Assembly (NCBI RefSeq): GCF_000702825.1
Contig: NZ_JNKF01000016.1
Coordinates: 1-64,000 of the forward strand
Source: Prevotella sp. P6B1
Lineage (GTDB): Bacteria; Bacteroidota; Bacteroidia; Bacteroidales; Bacteroidaceae
DNA length: 64,000 nucleotides
Direction: 5' to 3'
The notes below the pieces were generated by a model that saw nothing but the letters and a program-made list of their open reading frames with translations, was not told where the DNA came from and searched no databases. Within the stretch, counting starts at the first letter, position 1. Every line of letters starts with the position of its first letter. Below are positions 1 through 5,439 of this stretch, one piece after another. The position numbers and the translations under genes are program-made.

Positions 1-16
1 GTCATTACGCACGTCA

Positions 17-676
17 TTATTTCATCAAAATCTGGCCTTTTAGTATGTCCCAGTACACATCGCACAACTCCTTCCAAGGGTTCTCTTCCATATCGTAATA
101 AGCCTCAAAGCGGTCCTCGTAATCCACGCAACGGGCAAAGTTACTCATGGTGCGTTCACCAATCTTCAAATCATCAGGCCAACTATCTATCTTTAGGCCC
201 AGCACATCGTTGGTAAATTCCAGTTTAGTTAATTCGCCATCCACCCTATCCTTTACCACCAGGTACACACCTATCCAGTGGTTCTTTGATGTAAACAGCT
301 GTCGATGCTCCCGGATAAGAGTTATCAGACTCTCCTTTAATATTGTTTGTCTTTCGTTTTTAGTCATAGCCTGATACTTCTTTCTCGAAAGCTTGTTCTG
401 TTCTTGTGCCTTGTTTGATTTAGGTTTACAGCTCGCTACCTCACATAGCTCAGGCACATGCACCGCATTCTTATGGTAATGCGTACGCACGCGATTCTCT
501 AACGCCACATGGTGTACTAAGCCGTTCTCTATCACTATCTGTCGGTAATACGCCAGCAGGTAGTGTTCGGCCACGTCAAAGCGTTCGGAGTTGATTGCCA
601 TCGCCTCCAGCAGTTGTTCACTCACGGTTGCACCGTCAAGATTGATTAGGATTGTCTCCTGTTCTTCTTTTCTCAT
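17..676 (-). CDS. hypothetical protein, 219 aa
   Basis: I do not recognise this protein. It is a soluble, charged 219-residue product with no signal peptide or membrane segment. The middle (about residues 83-110) is Lys/Arg/Gln-rich and looks helical. The C-terminal third is acidic and aromatic (YYDMEENPW, DVYWDIL). A TAnnTTTG promoter lies 85 bases upstream of the ATG, which supports expression and this start. Base composition is more AT-rich than the core genes further on, and the neighbours (another unknown gene, restriction-modification scraps, an HU/smalltalk module) suggest an accessory region. It may belong to a mobile-element cargo family, but nothing in the sequence names a function. 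Confidence 0.6.
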   Translation of the reverse strand: MRKEEQETILINLDGATVSEQLLEAMAINSERFDVAEHYLLAYYRQIVIENGLVHHVALENRVRTHYHKNAVHVPELCEVASCKPKSNKAQEQNKLSRKKYQAMTKNERQTILKESLITLIREHRQLFTSKNHWIGVYLVVKDRVDGELTKLEFTNDVLGLKIDSWPDDLKIGERTMSNFARCVDYEDRFEAYYDMEENPWKELCDVYWDILKGQILMK

Positions 677-760
677 ATTCGTTTTCAGAATAAGAGTTCG
701 GTTTTAGGCCTAATCCCTCCCTCGGGGTTAAACATTAAGTTTTTTATGCTACAGCGGGTG

Positions 761-768
761 CAAAGATA
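761..768 (-). promoter_or_regulatory. Bacteroidetes -7 promoter element (TATCTTTG)
   Basis: The minus strand reads TATCTTTGC, a match to the TAnnTTTG -7 element. It points at the 219-aa gene and implies a leader of about 80 nt. Confidence 0.6.
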
Positions 769-800
769 TATCATCACATCTAAATACACAACAAAAAAAT

Positions 801-863
801 CGCACCATTTCCGCTGCAGGCGAATTTGGTGCGAAAAGTTGCCGAAAGTTGCCAAAAGTTGCA
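801..863. repeat. inverted repeat CGCACCA/TGGTGCG plus three 10-bp tandem repeats
   Basis: CGCACCA (801-807) pairs with TGGTGCG (827-833). AAAGTTGCC/A then recurs at 835, 845 and 855, an exact 10-bp period. The block lies just past the 3' end of the 292-aa gene and could serve as its transcription end, though there is no T-run. It could also be a protein-binding array on one face of the helix. Confidence 0.45.
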
Positions 864-871
864 ATATTCAG

Positions 872-1750
872 TTAGAAATCAAGAGTTTTTATCTTTGCAA
901 ATTCTTTATAGGCATTCTTGTAAAGCGGGTCGTTTTGATACTGATGCAATCTGGGGTTGGTGCGTCGGCTATACTTACTTTTCGTCAGCACCTGTTCACA
1001 ATCAAACACCGTCACATACGCCTTGTATGGCGGACGCACCATCACGCCGGCATCCAGCGCCGCATTCAGCACGCATAGTTTTCTGTTAATCTCCGTTTGG
1101 CTTTGTGTCAGTCGGTACAGAGTCTGAATCACGATGCTGGCCTTATATGCATCCACTTGCGAACTGGCAAAAAGCTGCGATGCCAGCAGTCTCTTCTCGT
1201 CAAAATCGCGTGGCGTGTTTTTCTCCTGCTTCGCCATCATTTCCATTCTATTGTTGATGACTGCCGAGAGGCACATGATGCCATAGTTATCACTTTGAGT
1301 CACGATGCGCCCAGCCGACACTATAGCCAGATTTTTTCTGTTCAGGATGTCGTTAAAACCACGACACACCACGTCAAACAGTTCCTCCGCGTTAGCAAAG
1401 GCCTTTTTGTTTTCTTCCATATAAATGCAGGTGGCCCCCTTTCGGCTCACCACAAACACAGTGGCAAAGCACCTGTCTTCCCAGGGAAATTTGTTCCACA
1501 TCTGCTGTTCATCCTCGCCCAGTCGCCTATTGGCTATTTTCAGCAGGGCTATACCATTGGTAGGAGGTTGCAGGTGCTTGTGCGAATAACTATGCTTCAA
1601 CTGTTTCTCGCAAAACACTATAGAATGGTTGTTGGTCAGGAAATCCTCTCTGATCACGTCAAAAAGAACTTCCTCTGGCGCTAATCCATCAGGATTGGTG
1701 TACCATATCTCGCCACTGACGAGTTGGTACGGACAAATGTCGTAGTACAT
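872..1750 (-). CDS. hypothetical protein, 292 aa
   Basis: Unrecognised soluble protein with no signal peptide or membrane helix. Readable segments are an N-terminal part with CPYQLVSGEIWYTNPDG, a central stretch WNKFPWEDRCFATVFVVSRKG that looks like beta strands, and a basic C-terminus (KSKYSRRTNPRLHQY). The reading frame is intact over 292 codons with no competing long frame of similar quality. A TATCTTTG promoter about 305 bases upstream would give an unusually long leader. It shares strand and AT-rich composition with its neighbours, so I treat it as accessory cargo of unknown role. Confidence 0.6.
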   Translation of the reverse strand: MYYDICPYQLVSGEIWYTNPDGLAPEEVLFDVIREDFLTNNHSIVFCEKQLKHSYSHKHLQPPTNGIALLKIANRRLGEDEQQMWNKFPWEDRCFATVFVVSRKGATCIYMEENKKAFANAEELFDVVCRGFNDILNRKNLAIVSAGRIVTQSDNYGIMCLSAVINNRMEMMAKQEKNTPRDFDEKRLLASQLFASSQVDAYKASIVIQTLYRLTQSQTEINRKLCVLNAALDAGVMVRPPYKAYVTVFDCEQVLTKSKYSRRTNPRLHQYQNDPLYKNAYKEFAKIKTLDF

Positions 1751-2050
1751 TGTTTTTCGTTGATAATTTGTTTGTTAGTTCATTGGCCCTAAGTTTTTAG
1801 GGGTTTTTAGTTCTCATACATCCATGCCGGGCCAGCTGTGAAATATAATTATTGCACACGCCCATACTTTAGCGAAAAATTATGGGCTCATATCCTGTAC
1901 CTTCCTTTCTCTTTATGGTTTGACATGCTTACTAATCACTAAATTCTGTTATGTATCTAAAAACATGATATTCATATCCTTAAATTTTTAGTATTCATCA
2001 CCGCTCCGTGTATTCTCACAAGATCGACGGCTACGTCGTGGGGCGGATGC
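1751..2050 (-). other. gene-free stretch; possible long 5' leader of the 292-aa gene
   Basis: About 300 bases without a convincing gene. If the promoter at 2056-2063 drives the 292-aa gene, this is its untranslated leader. I see no terminator or strong hairpin in it. Confidence 0.3.
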
Positions 2051-2055
2051 GAGTG

Positions 2056-2063
2056 CAAAGATA
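2056..2063 (-). promoter_or_regulatory. -7 promoter element (TATCTTTG)
   Basis: The minus strand reads TATCTTTGCAC, pointing toward the 292-aa gene. It lies inside the reading frame of the methyltransferase scrap, which argues that the scrap no longer functions as a gene. Confidence 0.5.
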
Positions 2064-2106
2064 AAATAATTTTCTCATTCGCCCAAATCTTTTGCAGCGA
2101 ATGTGA

Positions 2107-2163
2107 AAGTACCCTGTCACCTTTCTTTGTGGAGGCAAGGATGATGCGACTCAGCAACGACAA
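2107..2163 (-). pseudogene. fragment of a DNA methyltransferase (N6/N4 type)
   Basis: The minus strand encodes SLLSRIILASTKKGDRVL. This closely follows the segment just before the DPFxGSGTT motif in N6/N4-cytosine/adenine DNA methyltransferases (consensus LLxRIILASxxxGDxVLD). The frame then leaves the family: the DPFxGSGTT motif is absent and a promoter-like TATCTTTG falls in the following codons. Only about 19 codons match, so this is a scrap. A chance match is possible but the pattern is specific. Confidence 0.45.
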
Positions 2164-2234
2164 GATCTTTCCACATCGTAGTGAGCCATCACCGTCAGGT
2201 TTTCCTGTTCTACTATGATTATATAATCGTCCAT
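2151..2234 (-). pseudogene. 27-codon ORF resembling the start of type I restriction subunit HsdR
   Basis: An ATG-initiated frame gives MDDYIIIVEQENLTVMAHY followed by DVERSCRC and a stop. From memory, Bacteroidales HsdR proteins begin with a very similar V-E-x-E-N-L-x-V-x-x-Y segment before a YQSEAELE motif, which is missing here. The frame ends inside the overlapping methyltransferase scrap, so the two look like remnants joined at about 2155-2163. It could instead be a genuine short peptide gene. Confidence 0.35.
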
Positions 2235-2255
2235 AGGTTCTAGTTATTTCGGTTT

Positions 2256-2894
2256 CTATTTCTTAGCTATTTCCGCATCAATTATAAAAACATCACCATC
2301 CTTATCTCTCAGCACATTCCTTGGTACCAAATCCCATACTTCATATTCTGCATTAGCATATCTACCTTCGTCATCCTGTTTGGTAAATCCTATGGCTGCC
2401 ATATAGGTTTCAATCTCAATAGTTGTTGCAGGAACAGCATCTTTCACCAATCTCTGCTGCAGCACAGGCATAACTGTACGGCCATCAAAGCCAGTAAAGC
2501 CGTGCAATGTGTAAGCAGTATCGTAAAACAGATTGTTGTGCCACATTATTCTATCAAGCAAACGTAGAATACTGCCAGTATTAAGCAGATTGTTTACTTT
2601 ATAGATTATATCGTTCGAAACATAAGTATCATTTTCATTTCCGCTTGGACCAGGAACGCCTAAATCGAAAACATCACACATAGGTATCCATATGCTGTTT
2701 TCTTTAGCATATTGCTCCGCCACGCGTTGCTCAATATCCAGATGGTTTACATCGCCTTGGCTATCTCGAAGTTGTGCTTCATATAATTGGCAGCGTCGAC
2801 GGAGTTCATCGGCGATTTCATTGATTCTGCGATTTTCCGCAGTTTCCTCTCCACTGCCTCTTTGTGAAACTGATTCAAATATGTCATCGTTCAT
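2256..2894 (-). CDS. kinase-fold protein related to polyvalent-protein kinase domains
   Basis: 212-aa product using the ATG at 2894. An in-frame ATG at 2918 lies upstream of the apparent promoter, so I reject it as the start. Residues 1-75 are charged and helical. The C-terminal half carries what looks like a minimal catalytic core: about 25 residues from the end, EVWDLVPRNVLRDKDG resembles a protein-kinase catalytic loop (D-x-x-P-x-N-V-L), and FIIDAEI provides a later Asp like the metal-binding DFG Asp. This matches the serine/threonine/tyrosine kinase domain described in phage and conjugative-element 'polyvalent' proteins, here as a stand-alone gene. A clear glycine-rich loop is not evident. 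Substrate unknown. Confidence 0.55.
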   Translation of the reverse strand: MNDDIFESVSQRGSGEETAENRRINEIADELRRRCQLYEAQLRDSQGDVNHLDIEQRVAEQYAKENSIWIPMCDVFDLGVPGPSGNENDTYVSNDIIYKVNNLLNTGSILRLLDRIMWHNNLFYDTAYTLHGFTGFDGRTVMPVLQQRLVKDAVPATTIEIETYMAAIGFTKQDDEGRYANAEYEVWDLVPRNVLRDKDGDVFIIDAEIAKK

Positions 2895-2907
2895 TCTATT
2901 TTTTCTG

Positions 2908-2915
2908 CAAAAATA
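2908..2915 (-). promoter_or_regulatory. -7 promoter element (TATTTTTG)
   Basis: The minus strand reads TATTTTTGC 14 bases before the ATG at 2894. It decides the start of the kinase-fold gene. Confidence 0.55.
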
Positions 2916-2983
2916 CAACTATATTTTCAATATAACAACATTTTTGTCAAAAATCTGCAATTATCATTCAAAAGTCAAATGTA

Positions 2984-3011
2984 CACGATGGTGCAATGGT
3001 GCAATAGTGCA
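2984..3011. repeat. left arm of 28-bp perfect inverted repeat (8-bp GTGCANNR array)
   Basis: The arm contains GTGCAATG, GTGCAATA and GTGCA in tandem with an 8-bp period. All 28 bases are repeated, inverted, at 3180-3207. The arms are 168 bases apart and bracket an AT-rich tract. Confidence 0.9.
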
Positions 3012-3085
3012 TTTACTATTTCTTATATTTGTAGTAACCTGCACCATCGTTCGTAGAAGAGAAGTGAGAAAGAGAGTAGATAATT

Positions 3086-3142
3086 AAATAATATAATATT
3101 TATATATTATATATATTATAATATATATAATATATAAAATAA
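3086..3142. repeat. AT-only palindromic tract
   Basis: Nearly pure A/T with repeated TATAATATAT palindromes, centred between the two GTGCA arrays. It would melt easily. A similar tract lies upstream of HU module B. Confidence 0.8.
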
Positions 3143-3179
3143 AGACTTAGAGAATCCGCCATCACTTGATTTTACATTT

Positions 3180-3207
3180 TGCACTATTGCACCATTGCAC
3201 CATCGTG
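3180..3207. repeat. right arm of 28-bp perfect inverted repeat
   Basis: Exact reverse complement of 2984-3011, containing TGCACTAT, TGCACCAT and TGCACCAT with an 8-bp period. Confidence 0.9.
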
Positions 3208-3243
3208 CTCTATTTTTAGGGCGTTTTGAGCGGTACGGCAGAA

Positions 3244-3274
3244 TCTGGTGGATAGTTCACGAGATTCTGGTGGA
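3244..3274. repeat. direct repeat TCTGGTGGA x2 at 22-bp period
   Basis: TCTGGTGGA occurs at 3244 and 3266, two helical turns apart, between the inverted repeat and the HU promoter. Module B has a different motif at the same period. Confidence 0.5.
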
Positions 3275-3428
3275 ATCTTCCGAACTTTCTCTTAGATAGT
3301 CAGGCAGCAATTATCACATAGTATATATAGGGGGCATCTCTATAAAGACTATTTCTTTACATTTTAACATTTTAAGAAAAAAATCGAGAAAAGTCGAAAA
3401 AAGGCTTTTTTTGCGTTGATTTTTTATG

Positions 3429-3436
3429 TACCTTTG
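3429..3436 (+). promoter_or_regulatory. -7 promoter element of HU module A (TACCTTTG)
   Basis: TACCTTTGC with TTTG upstream at about 3410. Transcription would start near 3441 and give a leader of about 113 nt before the HU-related gene. Confidence 0.7.
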
Positions 3437-3440
3437 CAGT

Positions 3441-3553
3441 GTCAATCAATGAGAAAGGCGCCTTAACCATGGGAGGAACGAAAGCGGGAGGTGGTCACCC
3501 GATGTAGATGGCCGCGAGTAACAAACCATTAATCATTAAAATTTTATTAGAGT
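3441..3553 (+). promoter_or_regulatory. long GC-rich leader of HU module A
   Basis: The leader stands out as GC-rich between AT-rich flanks. It contains GGTGGTCACC (self-complementary) enclosed by GCGG...CCGC, and then an AT-rich segment before the ATG. This is suggestive of a structured regulatory leader. Module B lacks an equivalent leader directly before its HU gene. Confidence 0.4.
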
Positions 3554-4123
3554 ATGGCGAAGATTTTTTATGAGCTGCGACAGAACAAGAACAACAAGTC
3601 GCAAGTATTTGGCAGGTGGTTTGCCCACAGCAAGAGTATTGAAACCCTGAACACCCGCAAGATGGCCAAGCACATCAGCGAGCACGGTAGCGTGTACACG
3701 CAGGACGTGGTATTCGGCGTGCTGGAGAAGTTCCGCAGCTGTCTGGTAGAGATGCTGCTGGAGACCAAGCGTGTGAAGATCGACGGTCTGGGGACCTTCT
3801 TCACCACCCTGGAGAACGAGCCCGGCGGCACCCTGAAGAAGGACGACTTCAACGTGGGTAAGAACCTGAAGGCGCTCCACATCCGATTCATGCCTGAGCA
3901 GGAGCAGGAGATGAACATCTCAAGCCGTGAGTTCCTGAAGAAGGCCGAGTTTGTGAATGCCGAGAGTCTGCTGGGCGGCGATGGTGAGAAGACCACCAGC
4001 GGCGGTGGTAGCAGCCAGGGCGGAAATACCGGTGGAAACACTGGCGGTGGCCAGGGTGGCGACACAGGCGGAAACGGCGGTGGTGGCGGTGAGCCTAACC
4101 CCGACGGCAGCACCGAAGATTAG
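3554..4123 (+). CDS. HU-related DNA-binding protein with Gly-rich tail (module A)
   Basis: 189-aa member of the HU-related histone-like family of Bacteroidales (TIGR01201-type), longer than canonical HU (about 90 aa). Residues 1-125 form the HU-like domain, including the conserved stretch ARKMAKHISEHGSVYTQDVV-like region, KIDGLGTFFTT and HIRFMPEQEQEMNISSREF. After residue 150 there is a low-complexity Gly/Asn/Gln tail (GGNTGGNTGGG) ending in EPNPDGSTED. It should bind and bend DNA in the nucleoid; the specific role is unknown. It is followed 55 bases on by a smalltalk gene and ends at a terminator, so this is a two-gene unit. It is a close paralogue of the gene at 46780-47349. Confidence 0.85.
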   Translation: MAKIFYELRQNKNNKSQVFGRWFAHSKSIETLNTRKMAKHISEHGSVYTQDVVFGVLEKFRSCLVEMLLETKRVKIDGLGTFFTTLENEPGGTLKKDDFNVGKNLKALHIRFMPEQEQEMNISSREFLKKAEFVNAESLLGGDGEKTTSGGGSSQGGNTGGNTGGGQGGDTGGNGGGGGEPNPDGSTED

Positions 4124-4127
4124 TGGT

Positions 4128-4143
4128 TGGGGCGAAAGCCCCA
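4128..4143 (+). promoter_or_regulatory. intercistronic hairpin TGGGGC-GAAA-GCCCCA
   Basis: A 6-bp GC stem closed by a GAAA tetraloop lies 5 bases after the HU stop codon. Module B has the same hairpin with an AAAA loop at the same place. It may stabilise the upstream mRNA or tune expression of smalltalk. Confidence 0.65.
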
Positions 4144-4178
4144 GCGCTTTGAACATTAACCATTAAAAGATTTAAGTT

Positions 4179-4280
4179 ATGAGTAAGAAAGAAAGCATTA
4201 AGTTTATCGTGCAGCTGATTGCATCGATTGCAACAGCGATCGTAACGGCACTGGGAGCTACCTCGTGTATGGGGTACTAA
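4179..4280 (+). CDS. smalltalk protein (module A), 33 aa
   Basis: A 33-residue protein: KKESIKFIVQLIASIATAIV followed by TALGATSCMGY. It has a basic N-terminus, one hydrophobic helix and a Cys near the end preceded by ATS, somewhat like a lipobox but with Ala at -3. It matches the 'smalltalk' family found beside HU-like and lysozyme/amidase genes in Bacteroidales; function unknown. It differs from the module B copy at only three positions. Probably membrane-associated. It is too short for most gene finders, but conservation between the two modules and the terminator directly after it support it. Confidence 0.8.
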   Translation: MSKKESIKFIVQLIASIATAIVTALGATSCMGY

Positions 4281-4285
4281 AAGAG

Positions 4286-4317
4286 AATCAGGGAGCGTTG
4301 ACAAACGCTCCCTGATT
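4286..4317 (+). terminator. 14-bp perfect hairpin after smalltalk A
   Basis: AATCAGGGAGCGTT pairs perfectly with AACGCTCCCTGATT around a GACA loop, 5 bases after the stop codon. No long T-run follows. Confidence 0.7.
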
Positions 4318-4340
4318 AGTTGCTATATATAGGATGAAGT

Positions 4341-4388
4341 TAATCCTATATACAACTACAAGTCAGGGAGTGCAGTTATGTACTCCCT
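4341..4388. repeat. left copy of 48-bp perfect inverted repeat
   Basis: All 48 bases recur inverted at 5390-5437, with about ten further bases of imperfect match on the outer side. The repeat contains the hairpin element CAGGGAGT...ACTCCCT. The two copies enclose about 1 kb with two small genes. Confidence 0.92.
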
Positions 4389-4859
4389 TTATTGTATGTA
4401 AGCGTCTATCTGTGCGGCAATGTCGCCAGCCAGTATGGCACCGTAGCCCACACGGAGCTCGATAGTGGGACGAAGCGGGTCGTTGGTACCGATGATCACA
4501 GCATACTCGTCTATGGTGTAGGGCGTGGCCATGTTCTTTGACATCACGCACTCCAGACTGCTGAGTTTCAGCTCTTCGCCGGCGATAATCGCAATGTCAT
4601 GGTTGGGATAGAATAGGATAAGGGCAGGGAGCTCGTTGGCTCGCGAGGCATCCAGCACCACCACGCCGTCGGGTTCTCCGTATCTCTGTTTTGCCTCTTC
4701 CACCGTGGCGTAGGTCACCCTTGGAACAGCCGTCCGCTCCTTGCGCTTGATGATGAAGTAAGCGAAGGGGGCGATAACCAGCAGCAACAGTAAGTACGGT
4801 CCAAAGCCAATGGCTAACATAATGCCGGCAACGACGGCAAGAATCGTGTTTCGTTTCAT
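4389..4859 (-). CDS. N-terminally membrane-anchored hypothetical protein, 156 aa
   Basis: Residues 5-38 are hydrophobic (TILAVVAGIMLAIGFGPYLL and onward), probably one or two membrane helices. They are followed by the basic IIKRKERT and a soluble domain of about 110 residues (VTYATVEEAKQRYGEPDGVV; IIGTNDPLRPTIELRVGYGA). No recognised domain. It has its own promoter, TAACTTTG on the minus strand at 4898-4905, so it is probably monocistronic. The stop codon directly abuts the left copy of the 48-bp inverted repeat. Confidence 0.65.
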   Translation of the reverse strand: MKRNTILAVVAGIMLAIGFGPYLLLLLVIAPFAYFIIKRKERTAVPRVTYATVEEAKQRYGEPDGVVVLDASRANELPALILFYPNHDIAIIAGEELKLSSLECVMSKNMATPYTIDEYAVIIGTNDPLRPTIELRVGYGAILAGDIAAQIDAYIQ

Positions 4860-4965
4860 AAATAGTCTGTTATTTGTCTTTACCGAAAAATCGCTGGCAA
4901 AGTTACTTCTAATTTTGCGTTTCTTAAGTGTGTTCTGAAGGCCTGTTTTGCCTCGTCACTCCATT

Positions 4966-5262
4966 CTATCTTAACCATGGAAATTCCTCAAAAAGCTGTC
5001 TATCAAACTCCTCGGAAGAAGTCCAATGTACCTGTCCGTTTCTTAAATTCTCTTCAAACTTATCTATACTTTCAATAGCCTCTTTTTCTGATGAAGGGCC
5101 AATGATGGGATACTTTTCCCAGTTCAGATCGTCAATCCAGTCGTGGACGGCAGTAATGCCATCTACCGAGTTCGAAGCAACGCTTGCTGCTGCAGCTGTA
5201 GGTTCGCATGCCATGTTGGTATTGCTTTCCTCTTCGATTTGTGGATATCTTTTTTCTTTCAT
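4966..5262 (-). CDS. small acidic hypothetical protein, 98 aa
   Basis: Acidic 98-residue protein. It has an Ala-rich segment (CEPTAAAASVASNSVDG), then a helical C-terminus ending EFDRQLFEEFPWLR. From memory, endings of the form xxFxxxLxxxFPWL occur in small Bacteroidales proteins often found as accessory or antitoxin-like genes; this is weak evidence. A TATCTTTG promoter on the minus strand at 5282-5289 supports the ATG. No toxin partner is visible next to it. It lies inside the 48-bp inverted repeat pair. Confidence 0.55.
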   Translation of the reverse strand: MKEKRYPQIEEESNTNMACEPTAAAASVASNSVDGITAVHDWIDDLNWEKYPIIGPSSEKEAIESIDKFEENLRNGQVHWTSSEEFDRQLFEEFPWLR

Positions 5263-5348
5263 TGCGCTTTGTTTTATGGCGCAAAGATAAAAAGATTATT
5301 TGAACTTTGCAAGATTTTTTAGAAAAACTTCTTATTAATAAAATACCC

Positions 5349-5379
5349 TCAGGTTTCAAATCGAAGCCTGATTTTTTTT
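5349..5379. terminator. bidirectional hairpin between inverted repeat and 98-aa gene
   Basis: TCAGGTTTC pairs with GAAGCCTGA (one G.U). It is followed by eight T on the plus strand and by an AT-rich stretch on the minus strand, so it could end transcripts from murF-alr. Confidence 0.6.
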
Positions 5380-5389
5380 ATATGAAATC

Positions 5390-5437
5390 AGGGAGTACAT
5401 AACTGCACTCCCTGACTTGTAGTTGTATATAGGATTA
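5390..5437. repeat. right copy of 48-bp perfect inverted repeat
   Basis: Reverse complement of 4341-4388 over all 48 bases. On the minus strand it begins 3 bases after the murF-alr stop. Its CAGGGAGT...ACTCCCTG hairpin (5388-5415) probably acts as that gene's first terminator stem. Confidence 0.92.
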
Positions 5438-5439
5438 AA

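Noticed and set aside
1972..2163. 63-codon frame as a functional gene
   Set aside because: Starts with TTG, matches a methyltransferase over only about 19 codons, and has a promoter element inside it, so I list it only as a scrap.
4341..5437. insertion sequence bounded by terminal inverted repeats
   Set aside because: No transposase is encoded between the 48-bp repeats, and no target-site duplication is evident. The right repeat doubles as the murF-alr terminator.
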